Positions 1 through 11,105 of a stretch of DNA of 64,000 bases are shown one piece after another. The position numbers were made by a program, and so were the translations under genes. The DNA comes from Carettochelys insculpta (Eukaryota > Chordata > Testudines > Carettochelyidae), in assembly GCF_033958435.1 (NCBI RefSeq), contig NC_134161.1, forward strand, positions 11,284,001 to 11,348,000, written 5' to 3'. How positions within the stretch are numbered: the stretch's first letter is position 1; every line of letters begins with the position of its first letter. Under the pieces are notes generated by a model, which searched no databases, was not told the origin of the DNA, and saw nothing but the letters and a program-made list of their open reading frames with translations.

Positions 1-835
1 ACTTGAAATGGGGCTCCTGAGGTCAAGGCTGCACTAGGTAATGCTGAACGAGTGGAGTGCTTTAGTGCTTTGACCTTGTGAGAAACCACAGCAGAGTTAC
101 TCTGGGTTTTGTTTATTCTGTTTCCTCCTTTAGCTTCACTAGGTGTACCTCAGTGCTTAGGAAAGCGGAATGCTCCTTGTAGCTGAAGGAAAGTGCAGTG
201 TGAAATTCTCCCAGTGCAGCTAAATCCTGAGCTGTAGCCCTGTCTGACTGTTGCAGAGCAGGGGCCTTTGGATTCTGTTCCTGCTATTCCCCACGCAGCT
301 CTGAGAGTGTTCCTGACTCCTGGCTCGCAGTACCACCTCCTGGCTGTTCCAGCGTGGGCCCTCCCCTGGGTTGATGGGCCAGGCACAGCCGGTAGTTTAT
401 TGGCGCTGTACAGAAATGGGAATTTCCAATGAGACAATTTGAGATCCTCAGCGGGTGTAAATGGACTCGAGTGGAGCTGGGCTGATTTGAACCAGGTTTG
501 GCTTCAGCGTGATGGGTGAGGGGAGATAACTGTGGATTTGGCTTATGGACAGGGATGATATATCTTGGTGAGAAAGGTACACGTATGAGAAGGTGATGCG
601 TATTGTTCTATGGCTTTAGTCTGTGTTTCCTGTTTTGTTTTGCAGATTGGAGTTGGGAATTATTTGCCCTTTACAAATATAACTGTCTTCTACTAAGACT
701 GATGCATTTATATACATATATGGAAGGCAAGATATTCAGAAATAAATGTGTGGAAAAACCTGAAGCCTTACCCCATATCAAGGCCTTATATCCCTGTAAT
801 GGTGATATAGGTATACTGTAAATATTCAGACCTTC
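1..835. other. unannotated stretch
   Basis: I recognise no gene or repeat in this stretch. The open frames present are short and resemble no family I know. A short AT-rich run near 700-800 precedes the CR1 tail that follows. Confidence 0.5.
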
Positions 836-992
836 TGCTGTCCCAAGCTGAGAATGGGTGACAGGGGGTGGATCATTTGATGATTCTCTGTTCTGTTCAC
901 TCCCTCTGGGGTACCTGGCATTGGCCACTGTCTAAAGACAGGATAATGGGCTAGATGGACCTTTGATCTGACCCATTGTGGCCATTCTTATG
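836..992 (+). mobile_element. CR1 LINE 3' tail fragment
   Basis: This is a 5'-truncated CR1 non-LTR retrotransposon remnant holding only the 3' untranslated tail. It shows the typical order: the 'gagaatgggtgacag' motif, a 'ttgatgattctctgttctgttc' like block, 'cctggcattggccactgtc', then the 'gatggacctttgatctgaccca' like block, ending in 'ccattcttatg'. The same order recurs at 18.8, 19.4, 21.2, 44.8 and 48.0 kb. It has no coding capacity. Confidence 0.85.
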
Positions 993-2209
993 TACACTTG
1001 CCTGACCTCACTTGGGAATGTCATGTGTGGTCATCACTTTTGTCTAATTGCATTTGGATAACTGTGGAAGCCAGGTATCTGTGGCCAATTTGTTATCTGG
1101 GGACCATGGAGATAGATACAATACACGTGTGCATACCAGGCATGGTATGAAAATGATGAAAAGGTGGCTAAAGTAGGTTTTCTAGACTGTGTGTAGAAAA
1201 TAAATGAGGTAATTTGTGTTTTCTGGTTCATAGTGAAACAATAGTTGGGACTGGGAAACAGTATCAATCAAACAGAAAAGAGTCCCATTTAAATATAAAA
1301 CATGATGGCAAGCAACTCAGTATTGAAATATTGTGCATGTGCTTATATACAAATGCTAGAAATCAAAATACTAAGCTGGGTGAGCTAGCATGCCTAGCAT
1401 TGAATGGGGATATGGATATAACAGGCATCATGGAAACTTGGTGAATGAGGAAACACAATAATCCATAGTAATTATGCCAGGGCACGAAATACACAGGAAT
1501 GACAGAGTGGGTTGCACTGTGTGAGGGAGTGGCACAGTATGTGAAAGAGAGCATAGAGTCAGATAAAGTAAAAATATCTTAAAAGAGTCCAGTTATACCA
1601 TAGAATCTCCCTGGATGGTCATTCTGTGCTTGAATAATAAGTGCAAAGCAAAAGGAATATACTGCTGACCATGTGACCAGATGGGGACATTGACTGTAAA
1701 TTGCTCAGGGAGATTAGAGAGGCTGCAAAGGCAGAAAATGCAATAATGGGGGATTTCAGCTATCCTCCTATTGACTGGGTATATTTTACCTCAGGGAGGT
1801 ATGCAGAGTTACAATTTCTAGACACCATAAATAACTGCTTCTTAGAGCAGCTTGTCCTAAAATCCACAGGAGGAGAGGCAATTCTTGATTTAATCCTAAA
1901 CAGAACATAGGATCTGGTCCAAGAGATGAATATAGCTTATTTCATGGCAATAGGAACCCCAGTATAATTAAAACCACCATCTTTGAAGAGAAAAAAATAA
2001 AGCAACCCCCCACAGTAACATTTGATTTCAACTACACAGATACGAGTTAACAGTTAGGAACTACACAGAAATGAGGAAGCTCGTAAAACAAACGAAAACC
2101 ATTATAAAAATGAAATGCCTGCAAACTGCTTAGAGGCTGTTTACAGAAAACTGTATTAAATGTATAACCTTCCTACCACCCCCACCCCATCAAAAAAAGT
2201 GAGAAGGAC

Positions 2210-2229
2210 AGAGAGAGAGAGAGAGAGAA
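2210..2229. repeat. (GA)n microsatellite
   Basis: This is about ten uninterrupted GA dinucleotides inside the decayed CR1, which also create a long pyrimidine frame on the minus strand. Confidence 0.9.
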
Positions 2230-3058
2230 GCCAGGATAACTAAACAGTAGACAGCAAGAGGCATAAAAAACAGCCTTTAGAAATTGGAAGTCAAAGCCTA
2301 ATGAAGATAAGAGAAAGGAATATAAAATCTGACACTTGTAAAGTACAATGAATAAAGTCAAGAAAGAATTTAAAGAGCAACTATCTAAAGACACAAAAAT
2401 GAACAGCAATTTTTCAAAGTATATCAGATGCAGGAACCTTGCCAAGCAGTCAAAGAGGTATGCCACTGGGCAATCAAGGTGCTTAAGAATCACTCAAGGA
2501 AGACAAGATGACTGTGGAGTAGCTACATGAATTCTTTGCGTCCATCTTCATGGCAGAGAGTGTGCTTAGACTTGCAGAAAGCTTTTGACAAAAGTCGCTA
2601 GCTGAAGACTCACCTCCAAATTAAACAGTCTATGGGCTAAAAGGGAATGTCCTCTCACGGATCAGGAACTAGTTAACAGATAGGAAACTAATGATAGGAA
2701 TAAATGTGTAGTTTTCAGAATAGAAATAACGAGATCCCCCAGGACCTGTAGTGGGACCTGGGCTATTCAATATATACATAAATGATGTGAAACAAGGTGG
2801 CAAAATTTGAAGACAAAGCTAATGTACTTAAGATAGGTCCATGACTGACTGTGAAAACTTACAAGGGATCTCACTAAACTGGGTGACAGAATGGCAAATG
2901 AACTTCAGTATTGATAAATGCTACTGTGGGAAAAATGATCCCTGCGACACATAAAAAATACCAGGGGTCTATATTTGCAGTTACCCCTCAAAAATAGATC
3001 TTGCACTCATCAAGGCTAGTTCTCTGAAAGCACCTGCTTAATGTGCAGTGTCAGTCAA

Positions 3059-3096
3059 AAAAAACAAAAAAACCAAACCAAACCAAACCAAAACAG
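3059..3096. repeat. A-rich / (AACCA)n simple repeat
   Basis: A poly-A-rich run changes into about four AACCA pentamers. It lies inside the reverse-transcriptase part of the old CR1. Confidence 0.85.
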
Positions 3097-3859
3097 CCAC
3101 GTAACAATGCTGGGAATTGTTAGGAAAGGAATAGATGATAAAACAGAAAATATCATATTGCCACTATGCAAATCCATTGTGTGCCAACATCAGGAACACC
3201 ATGGGCTGGTCTGCTCACCCGATTTAAAAAAAAAAAAAAAAGCTGTATTGGAAATGGAAAAGGCACAGAGAAGGGCTCTGGATCAGCTTCCGTGTGAGGA
3301 GAGGTCAAAGAGACAAGGACTTTTCACCTTAGAAAAGAGACAACTAAGGTGTAGGGTGGGGGTAGAGAATAGGGTAGGGGCCTACAAAATCATGAATGCT
3401 GTGGAGAACGTGAGCAAGGAAATGTTATTTACTCCTTGACCTAAGGCAAGAGCTAGGGGGACAGCCAGTGAAATTAACAGTCAGATAGTTTGAAACAAAC
3501 AAAAGGAAGCACTGCTGCATGCAGAGTGCAGGCAGCCTTTGGCGCTTGTTACCAGGAGATGGTCTGAAGGCCTAACGCATAATTGGGTTCAACAGAAAGT
3601 GCAATTCATGGCAGACAGGTCATCCGTTAGCCATAGTCATATCTGTTAACCAAGACAGAGCTGCAATCCCAGGCTCTGGATTTTCTTAAATCTCCGGTTG
3701 CCAGAAGCTGGGAGTGAAAATGGGTTGGATCGCTAAATAATTGCCCTGTTGTGATTGTTCCTTTTAAAGCACCTGGCACCAGACACTGTCAGAAGGAAGA
3801 ATACAAGGCTGGATAGACCATTGGTCTGATCCAGTGTGGACCTTGCTGTGTTCTGGGGA

Positions 3860-5676
3860 AGGCCTGAGCTGTAAGCATCCGCCTGCCTTTGGTTCCTCAC
3901 TCTTTCAAAGTATGAATCTAAACATCAGTGACTCAGAGTGCTGCTCTCTGCCAAGTCTCAAGGAAATCCCATTTTGTTCACCAGCCAGAAAAGAAGTCAG
4001 GAAAATAATAAGAGAAATAATGGGAGAACATCAATTAAGAGGACAATTTCAGTCCCCATAGCGAACCTCCTGCTGCTGAGCAGGGAAGATCAAAGCTGAT
4101 TAGTCACTCTTTGGAGACTGGCCTTTGAGGACGTTGAAGTGAAGATGCTCTGAAATTGCTCCAGCCCATGTAAACTATGACTGCAGATACCAATATGCTG
4201 AGTGGTGTTTTATCCAAAGGGAGATGCTAGGAAAGCAGAAGCTTAATCACAACACAGTGTTCAGAGGACCCAGCATCCCAGCACAGTCAGGGAGGAGAGG
4301 TGAGTCTCAGCATGGTAAACTGAGGCACATAGGTGTCATGAGGCAATGGGGCACTTGGAAGGAGCAGGAGCTGAGTTCCTCTTCTCTTGTAGTGAAATGG
4401 GAGGGATGAAGGAAATGTCGGTCTCTGGGGGCATCTCCAGGGATTCCCCATGTCACTGTACTATAGACGTTAACCGCTCAAGATCTGTCCAAGCAATATG
4501 TCGCCCACTGTGGTGCAAGAGAGCCCTGTGCTATGCACACCCACGCCCTTCTCAAGCCTGAGCACCTGACCTCCTCCTCCTTCCTGCTGTGATGCTCCTG
4601 CACCTCCTCTCCCAGCCACACTGAAACCATGCTCACTTTGCCCTCTTTACTGCCTACTTAAACCTCTCTGCCTCTGGCAGGGGCAGCAGGGCCCCAGGAA
4701 TTCAGAAGGGAGTGGTACAGGCCTGCCTGTGTGAGCGACTCTAACAGATAGGGCCTTGTCCCCTGTGCACAGAGTCAGCTTTCAGCTTTGCACCATGCAG
4801 CAAAGGAGCTAGGGCAGATGCAAGAGTAGCTCATTGATCAGGGCACATCTTTATTAAAAGTCCATGTCTGTGCATTGGCCCCTGCAACGTGACAGAAACC
4901 CATTCATCCTCCTTCCAGCTGCAGCAGCCAGGTTCACTGGCAGGCCAAGGCAGTTCATGGAGCAAGTCTGAATTTCATTACCTGCCTTAGAACCCAGCGA
5001 GGGACAATCTGTGCTGTGTTTCTCTTTCACTGGGCACTGCTTGCACTGAGTCAAGGGGTGCAGTGACCCGAGGAACCCACAGTCAGTGTTTTGAAAGTGA
5101 GCTAATTCTGAGTGAGACACTACAGCTAACGGTGCCATACTCACCCTCCGTTCCCTAGTGGCCCTGAAGTAGAATCTGTCAAGTGCATTCCCAGCTGTTA
5201 AGGGACAACAAGATTTCAGTGCTAGGCGGGAGCACGCACGTGTGGGACAATCTTCCTGCGGGATGCCCATTTCATTCCCCTTTCAAGGGGCCTGCTTCAA
5301 TGTCTAAATTGCAGTTCAGTGTCCATCTGCATTCGACTCTGAGTGCGGCATCTTGGAGGGGAAGAAACTGAGATATATTTCACCAGCAAGTTTGTTTTGC
5401 CACTCCATAATCCTCTCTGATCCTAACCTCATTAAGTCGTCTAGAGACTGTCCAAATCTTAGCGGAGCCCTTAGAATTATGCAGGGTGCAGCTCCTGGTG
5501 GAAGAGGAAATTAACTTGATTTTGGTGTCTGTGAATAGAGACTGATCTGAAAGGCATTTAATGCTCACCAGAAATAAACATCCAGGTTTGTCCATAGATG
5601 CAGGCAGTCTGTGAACTTAAGGACAGTATATCCAGTCCATAGTGTGGCTTTCAGGTCGCAGGTAGGACCATGAATC
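3860..5676. other. unannotated stretch
   Basis: No gene or repeat family is recognisable. GC content is moderate. Open frames on both strands, the largest 138 codons on the minus strand at 4854-5270, show no known domain. Confidence 0.45.
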
Positions 5677-5696
5677 AGTGCCTGTGCAAGTAGGCA

Positions 5697-5947
5697 GTAA
5701 TTTTCACAGAGGGGCCACCCTACAAATTTTGGTACTCGTTGCAGACTGGCTCTAGGGCCCCCCAAAGAAGCAGGACGTTGGGCAGAAGGGTTGGAGCTGG
5801 GGGCCACAGAGAGAGACGGTTAAATCCTCCAGCTCTGGGTGGGTAATAATTTTCACAGGGTGGCCTCTCTGGTACTGGTTGCGGGCTGGCATTGCGCCCC
5901 CCTGAAGGCAGGGCCTTGAGCAGAAGGGTTGTGGGCTACAGAGAGAG
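5697..5947. repeat. tandem duplication, period about 149 bp
   Basis: Two diverged copies (5697-5816 and 5842-5947) share 'aattttcacag', a 'tactcgttgcagactggct' / 'tactggttgcgggctggca' block, and 'gagcagaagggttg' followed by 'cacagagagag' / 'tacagagagag'. Translated frames on the minus strand repeat the string 'NPSAQ'. The duplication appears internal to the hAT-like element. Confidence 0.8.
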
Positions 5948-5955
5948 AAAAACAG

Positions 5956-6095
5956 AGAGTGTGTATGTGTGTGTGTGAAAGAGAAACACTTTGTATGTGA
6001 GAGACAGACTGTGTGTGTGTTGCAGTGTGTATGTGACAGTTACTGTGTGTGTGGCACAGACAGAGTGAGTGTGACAGTGACACAGTGTGTGTGTG
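5956..6095. repeat. degenerate (GT)n/(GA)n low-complexity block
   Basis: Alternating GTGT and GAGA runs with interruptions. Antisense translation gives a spurious His/Ser/Thr-rich frame. Confidence 0.85.
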
Positions 6096-6490
6096 CTGGC
6101 TGCTGCTGGGTAAGTTTCTAAGAGCAGCTGTGCTCTGTCTCTTTAAGGGAAACCTGTCCTGCTCTGCGCTCCTGAGGCACTTCACATCCCCGCTTCAGAC
6201 AGGAGCAGCACCACTGAGTGTCTCCCTCTCCCCGATCCCTGCTCTGCAGAGGTGGGTGCAGGGGCAGGGGAACTTCCTGACCTCAGCACTACCCTCTCCC
6301 CTGCACCTCTCCCACTCTGTGCAACTAGCAGGAGTATCTTAGGAGCAGCTCAGCTGCAGATGGAACAAGGTGTGGACAGGGGCAGCTTGAACACATGCGG
6401 CTGGCTGTAAGTACACACACTCTGCTCATCGGATGCACAGAGAGAAATGCTTGGTAGGCTGGATCTGGCCCACCCCTGCTTTAGTGTCTG

Positions 6491-7050
6491 TACTTTTGGC
6501 CTGGTGGAGGCATATTATGGGGTATCCTACTGTGAAACCAAGCTGAAAACTTGGTCCTGAATTCTACAGCACTGTCTCCACTTCCTGCAGGCCTCTCTAA
6601 TTTAGTGTGATGGAAGGGAGAGCACAAACAGAGAAGCATCTTGGCAAAGGCCAGATGGCCTGGGCACCACTTTCTCTGTGTCTCCTGCTTCTTTACTAAA
6701 TAAATGAGTGGTGCAGTAAGTGATTTGAATATTTAATTCAGGCTTTTGATGTGTGAGTGTTGAGAGTGGTTTAGTGTTTGGGTTCTCAAGTTCACTGTGA
6801 CCATTACATTCAGACTCCCCCCACCAACTCCCACATCCTTGAACTTCCCATTTAATGCACCTGACGACTTGCTTTCTTGATTAGAATCTCAGTGTGGGGA
6901 AATTCAGCAGGGGAGCCCAGCAAGGGAGTTGTATTTTATTTTTTTCTTTTTCTGTGTTCATTTAGTTTGGTAATTTCTTTCCCTGGGAAATCTAGGCTCA
7001 GCTGCAGCATCTGGTTTTTCAGTGAGGTCCATTCTTAATTTTTATTTTAA
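6491..7050. other. unannotated stretch
   Basis: No gene or known repeat is seen. The right half is AT-rich with T-runs near 6940-6955. Confidence 0.4.
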
Positions 7051-7150
7051 CAGTCACTCAATTTTCCAGATGGGTTGACTGAGCCATGAAAGGGCGTGAG
7101 CAACGGGATTTGCCCAAGGTCACAAGCAGGGAGAGCTTTCAAAGATTCTA
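7051..7150 (-). repeat. MIR-like SINE fragment
   Basis: An antisense MIR signature is visible: 'ttttccagatgggttgactg', then 'tttgcccaaggtcacaagca'. This matches the core and tail layout of mammalian-wide/amniote CORE-SINEs. The copy is old and short. Confidence 0.65.
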
Positions 7151-7465
7151 ACATGCCTTCAAGGTTGCCAGACACTTGCTTTCATCCCAGATAGTGGTGG
7201 TGCCACCTCTTGGTCCCACATCCTTGGTGAAGGCTTGGATTTGTTGGAGACCATCCTGCCCTTGGCCCTGGCTGTGCTCCAGACCACCCCAAGGCTTATC
7301 CCCTCCAAAAGGCCCCAAACCACCCCCAGACTTACCCCCTCCCATGTTCCCAAACCCCACTTCCCTTGCACAGGAACTCTGCAGGTGGCCCTCTTCTCTT
7401 CTGCAGGGCTCCCCCACAGCTATAGTGCGGCAGGGGCAGCTCCCAGCACCCTGATGCGCTGGAAC

Positions 7466-7630
7466 AATAGGCCTCAATTTAATTGCTTTAACAGCTTCCT
7501 GCTGGTTGTTAAACCAATTAAACTGAATGCTAGTTTTTCAGGCAGCAGGCAGGGTAGGAGCTGCAAGTGGCTCATTAATGAGGCTCTTGCAGCTCGTAGC
7601 CACCGTGTCCAGACAGCTTTCAAAATGGCA
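7466..7630. other. possible conserved noncoding stretch
   Basis: Several TTAATT/AATTA homeodomain-type cores cluster here: 'caatttaattg', 'accaattaaac' and 'cattaatgag'. A GCAGGCAGGG block sits between them. No repeat family was recognised. Calling it regulatory is inference from base composition only. Confidence 0.2.
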
Positions 7631-7692
7631 GCACTGGGGAAAAAGGGTGTTGGGATGCCATTCCACAGTGTTACAACAAAAAAAACCCCTGA

Positions 7693-7927
7693 GCCTGGCC
7701 AGATATCCTGTGGTCCCAAAAGGGCTGTTTTGAGCCACTAGTCCTGGTTGTCAGTGTTCTGTGCTGTTATGTAGCTCTGACTTACCCCTAACTGTCTTCT
7801 AAGGGCCCAATAAGTAGAGGAAGTGCTCGTAATGTACCAGACAATTTTGACCTCCCATGGTCCCTCAAATTCTCTCGTCTAACACTGGTCAGGTACTGAG
7901 GGTGCCGAATTACGGAGATTCAACTTG
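7693..7927 (-). mobile_element. mariner-like MITE, one end preserved
   Basis: This is a partial member of a non-autonomous family found four times in full or part here. The preserved right end reads 'gattcaacttg' followed by TA at 7928-7929, the reverse complement of the family terminus CAGGTTGAACC. The interior matches other copies: 'tcagtgttctgtgctgtta', 'gtcttctaagggcccaata', 'gacaattttgacctcc'. The left end has decayed. Confidence 0.7.
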
Positions 7928-8178
7928 TAGTCTCTGCCTCCAAGAAAAATATGGTATAGGCGGTGTGGAGACACAGGGAAGGAATGTTAGCTGTAGTGGT
8001 TCTTCACCTTTGCTTGTGTACGTCCTGTTAGTTCCCCGAGTTTGTGCGGCTTGGAAGTTAGTAATTTAAGGCTTAGTAACTAGTTGCCTGGCTTGGCTGC
8101 TCTGTGAGAGGAACAAAAAGGTTCCTTGTGAGAGATGAACAATTTAAATGAAACATAATTGAGACCTGGAGACAGATT

Positions 8179-8366
8179 CAGGGTTCCCTCTGATTTTTTC
8201 CCATCCATGGGTGGCATAAAGTTTGTTATGAGCACCAAGGCAAATGAGGATGTGCACCACCAAAGGAAATACTTGTTGCCGGCTGTGGGTATTCTGCTAA
8301 TCAGATGGGTGGCACCCGTACCTCTCCTGGGTGGCCACCAAAGCACTCAGCTTACAGAGAAGGCTG
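8179..8366 (-). mobile_element. 188-bp hAT MITE with perfect 8-bp TSD
   Basis: The element is flanked by identical GACAGATT octamers at 8171-8178 and 8367-8374, the TSD size of hAT transposons. Its termini CAGGGTTCCCTCT and (reverse complement of the right end) CAGCCTTCTCTGT form an imperfect terminal inverted repeat. The interior, including the 'gatgtgcaccacc' and 'ggctgtgggtattctgct' blocks, matches copies at 18574-18761 and 31112-31294. It has no coding capacity and must depend on an autonomous hAT elsewhere. Confidence 0.85.
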
Positions 8367-8942
8367 GACAGATTCCAGTTACAGGGCTGACTGGAAAAAG
8401 GCCTGATGGTACAACTGTAGGAAGACCCAAAAGTGGAAGTTAGTCATTTGGCCAGGGGTGTAGAGACATGCCGGAGCTAGAATGTGCAGAACCTTGAAGG
8501 TGAGTGACTGATGTACTGTTATACAATGCAGAGGCCGAGGAAAATCCCCTGTATCAAACAGAGTCATTGGTTGTGCCAGCCACCAACCAGGACTCGCTGA
8601 TGTTGGCTGAGGAATGCAGAAAACTGCATATGATTTCCTTTAGGACATGGGAAGAATCCTCTGGGGAAACAGTTTTGTTGGAGCATCCGCTGCCTTGTTT
8701 TGCTCATGGGCTCTTGAGCCAGGGGTCAGGTAGCCAAGATCAATCAACTCTCTTGGAGGCTGGATCATTGGTGGATGGAGTATCTCTCCCCACCCATTCT
8801 GCCCGCGGTGCATAAGACCTGGGGACTTGACCATCCACAGCTGCTGGTCTGCCTGTGTCTGATCTAGTGGGAGTGTGTTAGTCTTGCAGCTGAAGGGCTC
8901 TGTGTTGTCTGGTGTGGGTGTGATGGGTACATGGAGAATGAG

Positions 8943-8966
8943 AGAGAAAGAAAGAAAGAAAGGAGA
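8943..8966. repeat. (GAAA)n microsatellite
   Basis: About five GAAA units, followed by purine-rich sequence. Confidence 0.85.
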
Positions 8967-9390
8967 GACAGGGTGGGTAGCAGCCATGGATGGAACAGGA
9001 AAAGCTGACATAAATTAATCAAACAAGGCATCTTGCAAGATTGAATTAGGTCCTGATTTATGACTGCAGCTCTGAGACTGCAACACCGCTGCTCGTCACT
9101 TTCCCCTGATTTATGGGGACGTCACATTGTGGTGGCTGGTGAGGGATCTCTGTAGAAGTGTGTGGACTTGGCTAAGTCTGACCATCTCCCCATCCCACAT
9201 CTCAGGACTTAACTCTGTCAACTTTGTCATTGGCCTCCTATGCTCAGGCTTTGCACGTCTCCTGGGGAAACACAAGCTGGAAAAAGAAAGTGTCCATTTT
9301 CTAGTTTTGCTCTCTGCTCCCCTGGCCGCTGCCTTCTTTTGTTTGGATTTCCCAAAGCTTCTTCAGAAAGATTTCTCCCTAGGTATAACC

Positions 9391-9695
9391 AAGGGGTCAG
9401 CAACCGCCAGCACAGGTGCCAGGATGGCATGCGAGGCAGGAGTTCAGCCCTGCCTATTCGTCCCCATGGAGCTGGGAGCTTACAAAGTCAGGCTGCCTGT
9501 GGATTGACAAAAGTCCAGTTTATGCTACCAGCCACCACCTAAATGGTAAAGCTCTGCACCTTCATTTATTTATTAATGAAGCTGTTGTTAATAGGACTAT
9601 TAGTGACTTTAAAAAGTATCACTGGTAGTGGGACCGGACATAGAGGTCGGGAGGTCAGATTTCAGCACTCTGCCTTGGCAAGGCTGCTGACCCCG
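9391..9695. mobile_element. hAT-like element (about 305 bp)
   Basis: The left terminus reads 'aaggggtcagcaacc' and the right reads 'ggctgctgaccccg', so about 11 terminal bases are inverted repeats (GGGGTCAGCA). The flanks GTATAACC (9383-9390) and GCGTAACC (9696-9703) match at 6 of 8 positions. Terminal sequences like GGGGTCAGCAACC are typical of hAT/Charlie-type MITEs. The interior is partly AT-rich ('cttcatttatttattaatgaagc', a small hairpin near 9560). It is non-coding. Confidence 0.7.
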
Positions 9696-9703
9696 GCGTA
9701 ACC

Positions 9704-10985
9704 TGAAGCTGCTGTTTGATAGATTCTGTTCATGAAGAGGGGTATTTGGCTGCTGATCCAGCAGCCAGCCAAAACTTCCCTCACTACCGCTTGGCTTACA
9801 GCTCCCACAACGGTTAGAACGCTAGCAGTTCAGTGGCTAGGTCTATCTCACCTGAGCTAAAGGAGATCTCCCTTAACTGCTAGCAGTAGAACATCCTTTA
9901 TCCTCTCTCTGGGCAAGCCAGTTAGAGAGCTGCATTGCATGGACATACAGCGCACCAGTGGGTTACATGGGGATCTCATGATAGTGCAACATGTGGTTCA
10001 GCCAACCAGGTTTGGAGGGATTTTTAAAATGACTTGCAGGGAAGTCAGCGCTAAAGGACACGTGCAAGGAGCCAGCCTTCTTCCCGCTCCTCCAGAGCAA
10101 GCCCCCTTTCTCTTGGTGCTGGTGGAGAAGAAGCAGGGGGGACATGACATTAGCAGGAAAGCAGTTGCCCAAAAGCTTGTTTGCAGCGCTGTTCCCTGGG
10201 CACTTGACGTCAGAGGAGAAAAATGGAAGCAGATCTTCTGTCTCCCTGCAGAGTATTGATTTTGTGCTCCCTGCTCCGGCCTTTTCATCTGCTGGCGGTG
10301 GAATGAAATATAAGGTTTGAAAAACTGAAAATACAATAAGTGACAGCTTCATTCATCCCAGTGCTGGTAGTTCAAGGGGAAGCATGACATGGAAAGAGAG
10401 CATCAGTTTGTTCTCACCTGCCTGGGCCTCTATGCAAATATGGAAGGGAAATGGAAATGGACACCAGGCCAGGGTGATCTGGAAGGATCACAGTCACCCT
10501 CTGACCAAAGGGATTGGGAAGGGACTTGATGATGGTGAAGGCAAAATCCTAGTCATGATGGTTGGGGCTCTTGCAGGATTTCCCAGGGGAGAGGAATATT
10601 CTGTGCTTGTCCATTGGATAGAGAGCAAGTCAGATAAGAGAGGGAGTTAAGACTAGCTTGTGTAACTAGGTCCGGAGGCGCTAGAGAAGTACAGAGCCCT
10701 CCTTACATTAATCAGAGAGAAGCAGGAAGCTACTGAGAGCCAGAGCTCCTCAAAGCCAGTTGTGGCTGGTTGTGCAGGTTTGTTCAGTTTCCATTTTGTA
10801 GGTTTCCAACTCGTGAGTTGCGCAGTGAAAGCTGATTCGAGCCTCAGGTTTTACCATATTCTAAGAGCTTCCAAACAAAGAATAATGGGGCTCTCTGGGC
10901 TTGAAACTAGCTGGTGGCTGCCATTAGGTATCTAGACCTCAAGAAACTTTTCTCTAGCTTCAAGGAAACCACAGGATTCATGGAT
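9704..10985. other. unannotated stretch
   Basis: No recognisable gene or repeat. Frames of up to 129 codons at 9963-10352 (minus) have no known domain. Confidence 0.4.
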
Positions 10986-10989
10986 TAAG

Positions 10990-11105
10990 GCAGGAGGTTG
11001 AGAGCCAGGAGAGCTGAGCTCCATCTATATTCTGTCGTCGCTTTGCTGTGTGACCTTGAGTAAAGACACTTTGCCTCCTTAGTCTGATATGGAGATTGGG
11101 AATGA
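10990..11105 (+). repeat. MIR-like SINE fragment
   Basis: A sense MIR pattern: 'gagagctgagctccatc', 'ctgtgtgaccttgagtaaa', 'actttgcctccttagtctg'. The layout matches the MIR core followed by its conserved tail. It is diverged. Confidence 0.65.

Larger units (their letters stand above)
1290..3850 (+). mobile_element. degenerate near full-length CR1 LINE
   Basis: This is an old CR1 element with both ORF2 halves still readable. An endonuclease-like part spans about 1380-1990: frames contain 'GDMDITGIMETW' and 'FLEQLVLKSTGGEAILDL', typical of the CR1 apurinic-like endonuclease. A reverse-transcriptase-like part spans about 2560-3440, with 'FNIYINDV', 'EWQMNFSIDKC' and 'MLGIVRKGIDDKTENIILPL'. The 3' tail follows at about 3665-3850. 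Many stops and frameshifts make it a dead copy. An AACCA-type simple repeat and an A-run interrupt it near 3060-3095 and 3226-3241. The 5' limit is approximate. Confidence 0.75.
5685..6482. mobile_element. hAT-like non-autonomous element (about 800 bp)
   Basis: The right end reads 'ggcccacccctgctttag', whose reverse complement resembles the left-end sequence ('gtaggcagtaattttcacag' at about 5690, repeated as 'gggtgggtaataattttcac' at about 5841). The flanks AGTGCCTG (5677-5684) and AGTGTCTG (6483-6490) agree at 7 of 8 positions, as expected for a hAT 8-bp TSD. The first 149 bp are duplicated in tandem inside the element, and a GT/GA-rich low-complexity block sits in its middle. No transposase frame is present. 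The exact left boundary is uncertain by a few bases because the ends have diverged. Confidence 0.6.
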
